64,000 nt of DNA from contig JACZWU010000001.1 in the NCBI GenBank assembly GCA_022571985.1, positions 91,001 through 155,000 on the forward strand, written 5' to 3'. Every line of letters begins with the position of its first letter. The stretch's first letter is position 1. The notes beneath the pieces are model-generated. The model saw nothing but the letters and a program-made list of their open reading frames with translations, searched no databases and was not told the DNA's origin. This DNA comes from Candidatus Zixiibacteriota bacterium. GTDB lineage: Bacteria; Zixibacteria; MSB-5A5; GN15; FEB-12. Below, in pieces: positions 7,517 through 16,484 of the stretch. The position numbers and the translations under genes were made by a program.

Positions 7517-8804
7517 TTAACACGGATTTGGCGCCGGGCCACCTCTGAAAATGAAATCGACCAAATAAGTTAAGTCCAGGATATTAGAGCTTGAGCCGTC
7601 ACTGTTTAAGTCAGCCTCATCATCACAAAATGCCTGTGCTCCGCCACGAAAAATAAAATCAACCAGATAAGTTAAATCCAATATATTAGCATCATCACCG
7701 TCATTATTTAAGTCGCCAGAATTGCCTGTACAACAGGATACAATTATCTGGGCACTGCAATAGGCAATTACAATATTATCTGTTACACCGATTGTAAAGG
7801 AGTATGTTTTACCACTGTCATTTACAGTCTCCGCCATCAGCATCAAAATCTATGTTGGCAGTCCCGCCGTTTGAAATTGACACGGTGCTGTTGCAACCAA
7901 CTCTAACAGTTGGTGCAATATTGGTAAAAATAAGTGCAACGTTACAAGGGTATGCGCTTAGATTCGATCCGGTCGGGTCATTGGCTACTGCTTCGATGGA
8001 CATGGCTGCTCCCACATCGGTGATTGAAGGCTGATAACTCCAGTAACCAGTCACTGAATCAATCGTACCCGGACCACTGACCAAAGAATATACGATTGGC
8101 GTGTCGTTTTCAGGGTCAATGGCAAAAAACTGGTACTCAGCGAGTGGACAATGATCATAGTCAAGACTTGCCACACATGGCGTTATCGTGGGTGCATTAT
8201 TTCCGGTAGAAACTATTGTGTAGCAGTGCGGGCCGCTCCAATCTGGAAATACTGCCTCGCCGAATCCGGTGGCCCAAAGCCAATTATTGATAAGATAAAA
8301 AGACGAGTCGAGACAAATCGTACCGCCATCATATATGGAGTCTATTCCCGGTATTGGAATAGTAATCGTAAATGCATCAGCGTCAAAGCCATCCTCGAAA
8401 CCTACTCCATGAATTTGAAATCCACCAATTCCAACTGTATCAGCTGCCGAGCCGGTGGTGAAATGTTCAAAGAAAATACCGCCATCCAACCTGTCACCCC
8501 AGCCAAAACCTGTACTTGAGGCAATATCAAGCGTATCAATAACCGGAGGAGTCCAGGATGCGCCTGAAGGGGAATATATGCGAAAGCCGTTGGTGTGAGC
8601 AAACAAGGTTTCGCTGCTGTTATTTCGCATGGCCATCGTCCAGACGATTTTTCTGCCGGAGCCTATCGTATCGGTAGAGGTACCATAGCCGGTTTCGACT
8701 TTGCTAAGATAAATAGCGCTACTCTGCCCGTATGCCGATTGATTTGAACTGATTACTGATATAGCTAAAATAACGAAAATAGCCAAAAAGACTTATCGTT
8801 TCAT
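7517..8804 (-). pseudogene. Secreted dockerin-type protein, inactivated by a stop at codon 4 and a frameshift
   Basis: The frame opens with ATG AAA CGA TAA at 8793-8804, then continues as a normal signal peptide (VFLAIFVILAISVISS). It runs through a beta-rich domain and an Ig-like region with NAPTITP and FFAIDPENDTPIVYSL, to FDADGGDC. There a one-base shift near 7820 moves the frame into NDSGKTYSFTIGVTDN and two dockerin-like repeats ([20 protein letters not shown] and [19 protein letters not shown]). Two independent lesions argue for a true pseudogene rather than one read error. The gene is convergent with ctaA, only 2 bp from its stop, and lies between two copies of the ctaA 3' end. Confidence 0.75.
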
Positions 8805-8955
8805 AATAATAAATGTAGACAGATTGGGCTTGGGTGTCAAGTTAAAACTTCCACTATCAAATATCCTTTGTTGCTTTAAACTTACTCCGTCTTAGCTAAT
8901 TCAACTCCTCCATTATCGGACTGCATCGCTGCCAGTTTTTGAACTAACAGTTTAA

Positions 8956-9079
8956 GTTCATGCTCGGAGTTTTGACTCTGATATATGTTATGCCGCTGGG
9001 ACTTGCCATCGCCCATCAGGCCGTAGCAGCCATACTTTTTGCATCGGCCATAAACTTAAATCACTCGTTAAGGAAGTGA
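8956..9079 (+). repeat. Direct repeat copy 2: diverged remnant of a second ctaA 3' end
   Basis: Keeps the ctaA frame through to its TGA with no upstream coding part. Most of the differences from the intact gene are synonymous (for example CTT to CTC, CCA to CCG, GCG to GCC); the visible protein changes are conservative (Phe to Leu, Lys to Arg). That pattern fits the end of a once functional, separately evolving homologue rather than a fresh duplicate. Confidence 0.85.
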
Positions 9080-9119
9080 GAGAACTCATAAAGGCAATGA
9101 ATGTCATTGAGTCTTTAGG

Positions 9120-9332
9120 CTACCCAGTTAAAACCAGTAGTAGAAAAATAGAAATCGCCATTCCTGTACCAGCGATAACTAACGTACATCCACAGGATCC
9201 ACCAGTGAGTGCCTTTCCAATTTTTCTTTGTCGTCCACTTTTTGTCAGTGGAATTCCGATTTTGCGTGAAATCTTCGACTTAACTCTTGTTAAGCCTATT
9301 GCTCTTTTCCATGAAAATCCACCAAATCCCAT
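9120..9332 (-). CDS. Small conserved protein with C-terminal membrane segment
   Basis: 70 residues. The basic N-terminal half (GFSWKRAIGLTRVKSKISRK, then GIPLTKSGRQRKIGKAL) resembles a short conserved hypothetical protein I have seen in many bacteria. The C-terminal half is one hydrophobic span (LVIAGTGMAISIFLLLVL). GAGGAA stands at good distance before the ATG. It is 27 bp downstream of the 160-residue gene and probably cotranscribed. Function unknown. Confidence 0.65.
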   Translation of the reverse strand: MGFGGFSWKRAIGLTRVKSKISRKIGIPLTKSGRQRKIGKALTGGSCGCTLVIAGTGMAISIFLLLVLTG

Positions 9333-9359
9333 AGTTATTCCTCAGCTAACGCTTTCTTA

Positions 9360-9842
9360 CTATTTCCCCATCAAATCCTTATGCCAGCTCTCTCTTAACG
9401 GCACTTCCCATTTAGTCTCAAGGTCTTGTTTGGTCGTCACTAAGTTATTGAATACGATAGTATCTTTGTTAAGTGTTCCCTGTGCTACCAGTTCAACGAA
9501 TTCTTCCTGTGGTAGGGTGACAATCTCATCGTCAACTTTGTAGGCGATTAGAGTGCGGTTTAAGAGCGAGACAGAATACTCCTGTTCAAGATTCTTAATA
9601 AAGTGTACCGAGCGGTCTATCGAACAGCCGGAGGCTTTAGCCTCATCTTCATTGGCGAAAATAATCAGAAACTGGCTATGCAGAACTTCAAAGGCGGCCT
9701 GTAACTTTTCCCCGTGGGCTGCCCAACCGTCTATGAAGTTGTCGCCTTGTTCTTTTATAGTATTAATTTCGCTGTCTGATAATTTGCGGTCACACTGATA
9801 AATCCAGACACGAGTGTCCCCGGCTAATTCTTTATAATTCAT
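9360..9842 (-). CDS. Conserved cytoplasmic protein (family often labelled ABC transporter ATPase in Bacteroidetes)
   Basis: 160 residues, soluble, no signal peptide. The start (GDTRVWIYQCDRKLSDSE), GWAAHGEKLQAAFEVLHSQF and SGCSIDRSVHFIK match a conserved FCB family that is commonly annotated as an ABC transporter ATPase although it has no Walker motifs; that name should not be trusted. Heads a two-gene unit with the 70-residue protein. Role unknown. Confidence 0.7.
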   Translation of the reverse strand: MNYKELAGDTRVWIYQCDRKLSDSEINTIKEQGDNFIDGWAAHGEKLQAAFEVLHSQFLIIFANEDEAKASGCSIDRSVHFIKNLEQEYSVSLLNRTLIAYKVDDEIVTLPQEEFVELVAQGTLNKDTIVFNNLVTTKQDLETKWEVPLRESWHKDLMGK

Positions 9843-9942
9843 TTGTTATCTTTTCTCTTTTGGCATCGTATACTTGCATTATAGGTTTTCAATCAACAGC
9901 ACTTTATATATAATGACTTTCTCAAAAGGATAGTATAAGAAT

Positions 9943-10347
9943 ATGGCCAAAAAAACATATAGTGGTCTTCAGGGAGAAATTCGCAGTTGGAAAACTCCCC
10001 TGATCGAATCGTTTGAAAACATCTATTCTGACAAGGAGATTGAGATAGTCATGAGCATTCCGGAGTTTACCTGCATCTGCCCCAAAACAGGCCTGCCCGA
10101 TTTTGCGGTTCTTACTCTAACCTATATTCCCAATAAAGTCTGTCTGGAACTAAAAAGCTTCAAAGAGTATCTCCTGGCTTATCGTAACAAAGGCATCTTT
10201 CACGAAAATGTTGTCAATAAAGTAGCAGAAGACATTGTCAAAGCGATTAAGCCGAGAAGCTTAATGCTCGAAGGAAAATTCAATGCTCGTGGTGGCATAA
10301 AGACGACAGTTGTCAGAAAATATTCCCGCAGTAAGAAGAATTCTTAG
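9943..10347 (+). CDS. queF: NADPH-dependent 7-cyano-7-deazaguanine reductase
   Basis: 134 residues, the length of the short single-domain QueF. It reduces preQ0 to preQ1 in queuosine biosynthesis, in the cytoplasm. The catalytic motif FTCICPKTGLPD carries Cys46 and Asp53; ELKSFKEYL and the FHEN segment complete the substrate site. It converges on queE with a 5-bp gap, so the preQ1 genes are clustered but not in one transcript. An AAAGGA-like site lies upstream of the ATG. Confidence 0.95.
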   Translation: MAKKTYSGLQGEIRSWKTPLIESFENIYSDKEIEIVMSIPEFTCICPKTGLPDFAVLTLTYIPNKVCLELKSFKEYLLAYRNKGIFHENVVNKVAEDIVKAIKPRSLMLEGKFNARGGIKTTVVRKYSRSKKNS

Positions 10348-10352
10348 CATTT

Positions 10353-11120
10353 CTATTTCTTACGTTCATTGCCCCAGATCAGGATTTGCAGCCGCGGAGT
10401 GAATCTGTAGCCGTTTTGCAAGGCCAGTTGATTTACGGTGGCCATGTTACTTATCTGCTTTTTGCGGGTGAATCCTTCCGGCATCAAAATAATCGACTCT
10501 GCAGCAATCAAAGGCAGATAATATTCTTTGATTTCTGCTATGTCCTCAGGTGAGTCGACCACAAACTTAAAATCTGCTTTGCCTGTGGCAAAAATTGACC
10601 TTATGGCATCAGGCACCACATTAACTGACTGCGTTAAGCCATTGTTAGACAGCTTGGGAGAGCAGTTCCACCAGTCGATTGATTCAATCATAGCCTGAGA
10701 CGGCTTGTACATACCATTGGTCTCAATTTCAAAAAACATAAAGCCGAGCTTTCGCATTTGGACCATCAAAGCAGGCAGCCTCTCCTGATGCAGCATCGGC
10801 TCTCCACCGGTCAGTACGACATGGACATTGGCTGGTTCCAAGTGGTGGCTCTTTAGAAGCTTCGTTGAAAGCGCCGTAATCTCATTTACAGATAACAACT
10901 GGCCTTCTTCGATCAAATCAGAATCCCAGGTAAAGCGGGTATCGCACCAGGAGCAGCCCAGATTGCAGAAATTGAACCTTAAAAACAGAGCCGGATGGCC
11001 TATAAAACGCCCCTCCCCCTGAAACGACAGAAAGGCCTCGTTAAGCGGCAGCTTATCTGCAAACTCTTTGGGCCAGCTCTTAATTTTTGGCTCATATTTC
11101 ATGGTTGAAATTTTATTCAT
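10353..11120 (-). CDS. queE: 7-carboxy-7-deazaguanine synthase (radical SAM)
   Basis: 255 residues. Radical SAM enzyme that rearranges 6-carboxytetrahydropterin to CDG in queuosine biosynthesis. It has the FeS motif CNLGCSWC (Cys52, Cys56, Cys59), [12 protein letters not shown] before it and the SAM-binding LTGGEPMLH after it. The start overlaps the queC stop by four bases (ATGA), showing translational coupling; an alternative ATG lies six codons in. Confidence 0.94.
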   Translation of the reverse strand: MNKISTMKYEPKIKSWPKEFADKLPLNEAFLSFQGEGRFIGHPALFLRFNFCNLGCSWCDTRFTWDSDLIEEGQLLSVNEITALSTKLLKSHHLEPANVHVVLTGGEPMLHQERLPALMVQMRKLGFMFFEIETNGMYKPSQAMIESIDWWNCSPKLSNNGLTQSVNVVPDAIRSIFATGKADFKFVVDSPEDIAEIKEYYLPLIAAESIILMPEGFTRKKQISNMATVNQLALQNGYRFTPRLQILIWGNERKK

Positions 11121-11818
11121 TCTATCACCATCGAAGCATACTGAGTTGGGTCTGTCAGACCGGCTTCTGCAAAGCCTTTTTTTCGCAAGATACAGCTGTC
11201 ACATTGTCCGCAAGCGAGTCCCTCTTTGTCCGGGTCATAACAGCTGAATGTGAGAGAATAGTCCAGACCAAGCGCGTTGCCTCTCTTTATAATTTCGGCT
11301 TTTGTTAAATTTATTAGCGGCGCTTTAATCTGAATTTTTGAGCCTTCAATCGCAGTCTTAGTGGCCAGGTTGGCCAGCTTTTCAAACGCTTCGATAAATT
11401 CCGGACGGCAATCAGGGTAGCCGGAGTAATCGAGAGAATTGGCGCCAATATAAATATCTGCGACCTTTTCAACTTCTGCCACTGCCAGAGCGTATGACAA
11501 GAATATTGTGTTTCTGGCGGGGACATAAGTTACGGGAATGCCCTCTTTTATTTGTTCAGCGCTTCTTTGTTTGGGGACGTCGATCGCAGCTGTCAGGGCC
11601 GAGCCGCCGATCTGGCTTAAGTCGATATTCAAAATCATATGCTTATCTAAATTCAAATGCCTGGCAACTTTTTTGGCAGCTTCAAGTTCGATTCCATGGC
11701 GCTGGTCATAGTTGAAACTAAGTGCAATCACATGGCAGCCTTCGTCTTTAACAATTGCCGCAGTTGTGGCCGAGTCAAGTCCTCCGCTGAGCAATACTAT
11801 AACTTTGTTAAGCGTCAT
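11117..11818 (-). CDS. queC: 7-cyano-7-deazaguanine synthase
   Basis: 233 residues. ATP-dependent conversion of CDG to preQ0. The PP-loop [14 protein letters not shown] is at residues 9-22 and the C-terminal zinc site is [17 protein letters not shown]. The gene precedes and overlaps queE. queD and folE are not in the window, so the first steps are encoded elsewhere. No riboswitch-like leader is evident in the 90 bp upstream. Confidence 0.95.
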   Translation of the reverse strand: MTLNKVIVLLSGGLDSATTAAIVKDEGCHVIALSFNYDQRHGIELEAAKKVARHLNLDKHMILNIDLSQIGGSALTAAIDVPKQRSAEQIKEGIPVTYVPARNTIFLSYALAVAEVEKVADIYIGANSLDYSGYPDCRPEFIEAFEKLANLATKTAIEGSKIQIKAPLINLTKAEIIKRGNALGLDYSLTFSCYDPDKEGLACGQCDSCILRKKGFAEAGLTDPTQYASMVIE

Positions 11819-11910
11819 AACTGTAAATTACTTTTTTTCACTGGAAAATCAACTTTTTGTTGTCACTAAGGCTGATTTGCGAGAGCTTCTTGAAAAGAAA
11901 AGGAGCGTAT

Positions 11911-12675
11911 ATGTCGACCTCTTCGATTAAAATTGAATACAGAACAAAATTATTGATTTTCTTTACTCTCTGGTGGCTGGCCTGGGCCTATCAACCCTGG
12001 CATTTTTCAGATTGGGTGCTGGAAAATATACTGACAGTCCTGTCTATATTCTATTTTATTTCCTGTCGTCACACTTTCCGGCTAAGCAATCTCTCATATA
12101 CTCTTATATTTGTGTTTTTGTGTCTGCACACCATCGGCTCGCATTATACCTATGCCGATGTTCCCTATGAAAACTGGACAGGGTCGCTTGGTTTTTCAAT
12201 CAATGATATTTTTGGGTTTACCCGAAATCACTTTGACCGGCTGGTGCACTTTTTGTTTGGCTTTCTGATAGCCTATCCTATGCGTGAAATATTTATGAGA
12301 GTCGCCGGAGCCAAAGGCGCCTGGAGTTATTATCTGCCGGTAGAGTTGGTAATGTCATTATCTATGTTATACGAGCTGATAGAATGGGGAGCAGCTGAAG
12401 TCGTCGGTGGTGAATTAGGCATGGCCTATCTTGGCACGCAGGGAGATATTTGGGACGCTCACAAAGATATGGGACTGGCTACTTTTGGCGCTGTGTTGGG
12501 AATGATCATTGTAGCCGGATTCAATAGATATTACCAGCGTGATTTTGGTCGAGAGTTTGCTGCTTCCTTAAAAGTAAAAGATAACACACCTCTGGGCGAA
12601 GTAAAACTCCGTGAGATGAGGGAGCAAAAGAAATCTGAGTCGGACGGCAACGATCAGGAAATCGGAATCCAGTAG
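11911..12675 (+). CDS. DUF2238 (YjdF-like) integral membrane protein
   Basis: 254 residues with about six membrane spans. DUF2238 hallmarks are present: HTIGSHYTYADVPYE, NHFDRLVHFLFGF, ELIEWGAAEV, LGTQGDIWDAHKDM. I start at 11911 because AAGGAG lies just upstream; a longer frame from a TTG at 11857 is open but lacks a ribosome binding site. Divergent from queC and convergent with the DUF5916 gene, overlapping its 3' end by 22 bp. Biochemical role unknown. Confidence 0.82.
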   Translation: MSTSSIKIEYRTKLLIFFTLWWLAWAYQPWHFSDWVLENILTVLSIFYFISCRHTFRLSNLSYTLIFVFLCLHTIGSHYTYADVPYENWTGSLGFSINDIFGFTRNHFDRLVHFLFGFLIAYPMREIFMRVAGAKGAWSYYLPVELVMSLSMLYELIEWGAAEVVGGELGMAYLGTQGDIWDAHKDMGLATFGAVLGMIIVAGFNRYYQRDFGREFAASLKVKDNTPLGEVKLREMREQKKSESDGNDQEIGIQ

Positions 12676-15293
12676 CCAATCTTCAGTGCCAGAAAATCTG
12701 TTCCTTCGGAACCGAACGAGTCAAACAACGAACCGGCTTTAACAGTCTGACCGGGGTCTCTGCTGCCGCTTAAGTTCCTCTGCCAGACCAGATAGATGGT
12801 ACTGCCCGGGTTAAATCTCCAGCGCAGTACAGTGTTACTTCGAAATGAACGAAATCCAAAATCATCATCCAGTATTAAAAAAGTCTGCCCGCCATCGGTC
12901 ACTTCAAGTTCATCATTGGAGTTGTATCCGATGTTATCATATAATCTGATGTCAGTAGTTCTGGCAGCAGTCAGCTCACCATGGTCATAATAATGTCCTG
13001 ATGCGGCAAACGGCTCGGCGTAAACTTCCAGGCTCAAATCCGGCGTAAAGAAATAATTCGCACGTATCTGCATACTAAGCCTGCTCTTTTTGATTTTTGA
13101 GAAAGCATATCGTTTTCCAAATGTCTCAGCCGGTCCGCCGCTCTGGTCACTGAGCGTCACCCATTGGCGCGGCTGGTCTTCATTTTGGTACCGAGGCGAA
13201 AGAGAAAATTCCCAGCGCGTTCCAACTCGAGTTGTGAGACTTCCATTGATTGAATAATAGTAACCGTCTAATTCATCGACAGCATAGGTGCCACCTACAT
13301 TATATCTGGTCGTTGAAGCCCAATTGGAATTTATTCCGCCGTTTAGGGACCAGCCTTTTTCCATCTGCATTAGCGGTCCGCCCCGAGTGCGGCTGTCGTT
13401 CATTCCACCCAGTTGAAAATTGAGACTGAGCCAGGTATTCATGAAGTTATGCCAGGTTACTTCAGAATAGAGGTCTATATTTGTATATGTTCTTGTTCCG
13501 CCGAAATTCCAACCATTGTAGAGGCCAGCTTGAAAATAAGTTCTTCTAAATAACTTACCCGGAGTTGTTTCACGATATGTCAACCAACTCCAGCTGTCAA
13601 TGTCATCTGCACTTGAAAGTGTGCCCATATCATTTAACTCAAAATCGGGAGATTCTGCCCCGCCTCCAAATCCCCACAGCCAGTTTTTTCCGCTTCGTTT
13701 TTTAAATGTAGTACTACCGACAAAACCTGTCAGGCTTGTACGATTTGAATCAATCGAGACATAATCCTGACCCGGTCTTTGAAAATATCTGGCTGATTTT
13801 TGCTGAGTGCTCAATATAGATTCTTTACTGCCACGAACATGACTGAACCCGGTGTAACCATCTAACTGATACATACCACCATCGCCAAACCGCCAGAGGA
13901 AGTCTCCCCCGCCTGAAAATGCTTGCTTATGTAACGATTGTGCCATCGGATCACTGTCATCAAGGTCTCTTTTAACACCTGTCAAAATGATTCCGGCAGT
14001 AGATCCATTTTTGCCTATCTCCTGCATGATTCTGGTCACTCCCCAGAGAGTCATCGGTTCTATTTCGGTGGAAGTATTTAAACCGGTAATTGTATCATAA
14101 CTGGTAGCATATTCGCGCTCGGTAATGGCTCCTAAAGCTCCTATAGAAAGTCCCGATTTTAACCTGCCGGTTACTTTGGTAGCATTCAATATCGAAGTGT
14201 TATTCGGTCTGTCAACGAAATCACCCGAGGCACTACCATGGGGAGAACCGCCGATTCTTCTGGAATAAAAGTATCTGGGACCGTTAGCAGAAAAAAGCTG
14301 TCTGCCCTCGGTGAAAAACGGCCTGCGTTCGCTAAAAAAAGTTTCGAAAGCGCTAAGATTGACTTCGGCCGGGTCGGCTTCGACCTGACCAAAATCCGGA
14401 TTGAAGGTAGCGTTCAGCGTCAAGTTCGGACCTAAGCCCATTTTTGCATCAGCGCCAAGGCGATAACCTAAGTCACTGCCGTCACTAAAGGGATTACTCG
14501 GATTAACACCGTCAAACATTTTGCCGTCGCTGGCGGCATAAGGCAGCACTTCAATTCTTCTCGAAGGCTTAATCGTTTCTATACCCTCAAGGTTTCCGAA
14601 TCGTGAGGCATAGCCGGTTTCGTCGCGCGGAGTGTATATCCAGTAAATGTCTTCATTTTTGGCCGGAATCCAGCGATTAAAATTAACGCCCCAGATTTGC
14701 TTATCGATGGAGTTAAAACGAAGCTGCGAAAACGGGATACGCATCTCAGCTGTCCAGCCCTTTTCGTCTACCGCTGTCTTGGCATCCCAGACAGGGTCGT
14801 ATGAAAAATCTCGGCTGCCTTCAGAATCTTCGTAATGATAGCGATCGAACCTGACTCCGGCAGTATTTACGCCGAATACATAGGCTGTTCGGCGGTCAAG
14901 ATATGTATCAAGCGCCACGATTAATTGCTCTGATTGATTTTGAACATCGTGCCTGTCCAGATGCATTCGCAGTGCTCCGGGATCATCACAGTACATCCGG
15001 GCACCTATATAGATTGCCTTTTCATCATAGATAATTGCAACTTCTGTCTTTACAGTCGGACTGGCCCCTTGATTTGGTTCTTTTTGCAGAAAATCAGACA
15101 CAAATATGGCATTCTTCCAGACAGCATCATCTAACTTACCGTCCAATTTTAATTCATGAGAATTAAATTTAACAGCTTTAGTGTGCTTTCTTGGCGGTTC
15201 ATCAAGAGTATTCGCATTTAACTGTGATGAAAACAAGAAACAAATGATTAAGAATAATGCTACTGGATGCTTTCTATTTAACTGAATGTTCAT
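12654..15293 (-). CDS. Secreted DUF5916 protein with N-terminal carbohydrate-binding-like domain
   Basis: About 879 residues from the ATG at 15293 (preceded by TGGAGG; the longer frame to 15335 has no such site). Signal peptide VALFLIICFLFSSQLNA, then a CBM9/DOMON-like beta-sandwich (about 40-230: KLDGKLDDAVWKNA, WTAEMRIPFSQLRF). A long beta-barrel-like DUF5916 region follows (FNPDFGQVEADPAEVNLSAF, ERRPFFTEGRQLF, many alternating strands to the C-terminus). Such proteins are common in FCB bacteria and are thought to be outer-membrane barrels, perhaps linked to glycan or phosphonate use. Convergent with the DUF2238 gene. Confidence 0.85.
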   Translation of the reverse strand: MNIQLNRKHPVALFLIICFLFSSQLNANTLDEPPRKHTKAVKFNSHELKLDGKLDDAVWKNAIFVSDFLQKEPNQGASPTVKTEVAIIYDEKAIYIGARMYCDDPGALRMHLDRHDVQNQSEQLIVALDTYLDRRTAYVFGVNTAGVRFDRYHYEDSEGSRDFSYDPVWDAKTAVDEKGWTAEMRIPFSQLRFNSIDKQIWGVNFNRWIPAKNEDIYWIYTPRDETGYASRFGNLEGIETIKPSRRIEVLPYAASDGKMFDGVNPSNPFSDGSDLGYRLGADAKMGLGPNLTLNATFNPDFGQVEADPAEVNLSAFETFFSERRPFFTEGRQLFSANGPRYFYSRRIGGSPHGSASGDFVDRPNNTSILNATKVTGRLKSGLSIGALGAITEREYATSYDTITGLNTSTEIEPMTLWGVTRIMQEIGKNGSTAGIILTGVKRDLDDSDPMAQSLHKQAFSGGGDFLWRFGDGGMYQLDGYTGFSHVRGSKESILSTQQKSARYFQRPGQDYVSIDSNRTSLTGFVGSTTFKKRSGKNWLWGFGGGAESPDFELNDMGTLSSADDIDSWSWLTYRETTPGKLFRRTYFQAGLYNGWNFGGTRTYTNIDLYSEVTWHNFMNTWLSLNFQLGGMNDSRTRGGPLMQMEKGWSLNGGINSNWASTTRYNVGGTYAVDELDGYYYSINGSLTTRVGTRWEFSLSPRYQNEDQPRQWVTLSDQSGGPAETFGKRYAFSKIKKSRLSMQIRANYFFTPDLSLEVYAEPFAASGHYYDHGELTAARTTDIRLYDNIGYNSNDELEVTDGGQTFLILDDDFGFRSFRSNTVLRWRFNPGSTIYLVWQRNLSGSRDPGQTVKAGSLFDSFGSEGTDFLALKIGYWIPIS

Positions 15294-15473
15294 AATCCTC
15301 CATCTCACTCCGATTCTGTATCTGACAAACTTCAATTATACACAAGATTGTACTTGTTTTCTATTATTGGCTAATACGCCGGCACTGAAGATTTGTTTCA
15401 ATAAAAACAGGTCTGACGAAAACTATTCTGTGAATGGTCGAATTGACGTTGTCAGCGGCGGATTTTCTGTGAA

Positions 15474-15935
15474 TTAAATAAATGCTTCCAGGACTGCCTG
15501 CCGGATTCCTTCTATCTCTTTGACTTTATCCAGCAAATTGGCAAGCAGTTGACGCTTTTCAAGGGCATTGCGGACTATCAACAGCAAATCGGCATTATCC
15601 CAGGGTTTCTCTATATATTGATACAAACCTACTTCGTTAATCAGCTTTATGGCATTCTCTTTGTCAGCAAAGCCTGTCAAAATTATTCGAGGAACTTCCG
15701 GTCTAAAAGACTTCGCTTTGGTCAAAAACTCCAAGCCGTTCATTTCGGGCATCAGGAAATCTGAAATAATCAGATCGACAGAGTTAGATTGTAAATGTTC
15801 TACTGCTTTTTGGGCAGAGACAAAGGTCTTTACATCGTAGTCGGTCTCGAGGGACAAAAGTGTACTGAGACTGGTCAGAACCATTTCTTCATCATCTACG
15901 ATCAGAACGGTTCCTTTATTATTATCGAATGTCAC
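15474..15935 (-). CDS. Single-domain response regulator with C-terminal helix
   Basis: 153 residues. Receiver domain with acidic pocket VDDEE (Asp14, Asp15), phosphoacceptor Asp59 in LIISDFLMPEMNG, Thr in ILTGFAD and the Lys in YIEKPWDN. The last 30 residues form a helical tail (RQLLANLLDKVKEIEGIRQA). No DNA-binding output domain. It ends a same-strand series with the HEAT transporter, the CNB protein and the histidine kinase, and is probably that kinase's phosphorylation partner. Confidence 0.85.
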   Translation of the reverse strand: MTFDNNKGTVLIVDDEEMVLTSLSTLLSLETDYDVKTFVSAQKAVEHLQSNSVDLIISDFLMPEMNGLEFLTKAKSFRPEVPRIILTGFADKENAIKLINEVGLYQYIEKPWDNADLLLIVRNALEKRQLLANLLDKVKEIEGIRQAVLEAFI

Positions 15936-16025
15936 TTTTCTCTCCTCAGTTTACAACTATTCTAATATGTTCTATGTATTGTATAGTTCATTATATGGCC
16001 TTGCCGGCGCTAAAGTCAACGCTAT

Positions 16026-16472
16026 TTAAGAGGCCGCATCCGCCGGCTGTGTACCGAGCTTGTCCATTATGCCCCGAACTCTCTTGACCAGCATTTTTAA
16101 AACACCCTGTGTTACCTGGACATTATCAGCTAAGAGGTCAACAAATTCTCCTCTGTCAATTTTTAAGAGACGGGCATTTTCTATTACGGTAGCAGTTACC
16201 ACTCTTGTTTCATCTTCAAAAAGCGCCCAGGTCCCGAAGGAACTTTGAGAACCCGCCTGTTTAATTTCTTTTCCGTTTCTTTTTAGCCCGACCATTCCAT
16301 CCAGCACCAGATAGAGAGCATCAGCGGGGTCGTCTTCCTTAAAAATCACATCCCCTGCAAGACAGTCTATTTCTTCTGCTATGGAGGCCAGATAAGTCAG
16401 CTGTTCTGAGGGAACCTCGGAAAACACATCCACATTTTGCAACAATACGACTTTTTCTACTACAGTTAACAT
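16026..16472 (-). CDS. Cyclic-nucleotide-binding-fold protein without output domain
   Basis: 148 residues, one Crp-like CNB beta-roll (VVLLQNVDVFSEVPSEQLTY, FKEDDPADALYLVLDGMVGL). No helix-turn-helix follows. The phosphate-binding cassette, normally GE(L/F)AL...RAA, reads FGTWALFEDETRVVTATV, so the usual Glu and neighbouring ligands are replaced; classical cAMP binding is doubtful. It starts 12 bp after the stop of the HEAT-repeat transporter gene, clearly one operon, and may be a regulatory subunit of that protein. Confidence 0.8.
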   Translation of the reverse strand: MLTVVEKVVLLQNVDVFSEVPSEQLTYLASIAEEIDCLAGDVIFKEDDPADALYLVLDGMVGLKRNGKEIKQAGSQSSFGTWALFEDETRVVTATVIENARLLKIDRGEFVDLLADNVQVTQGVLKMLVKRVRGIMDKLGTQPADAAS

Positions 16473-16484
16473 TAAATTACCCTT

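Noticed and set aside
9360..9842. ABC transporter ATPase, the usual database label for this family
   Set aside because: No Walker A, Walker B or signature motif is present in the 160 residues.
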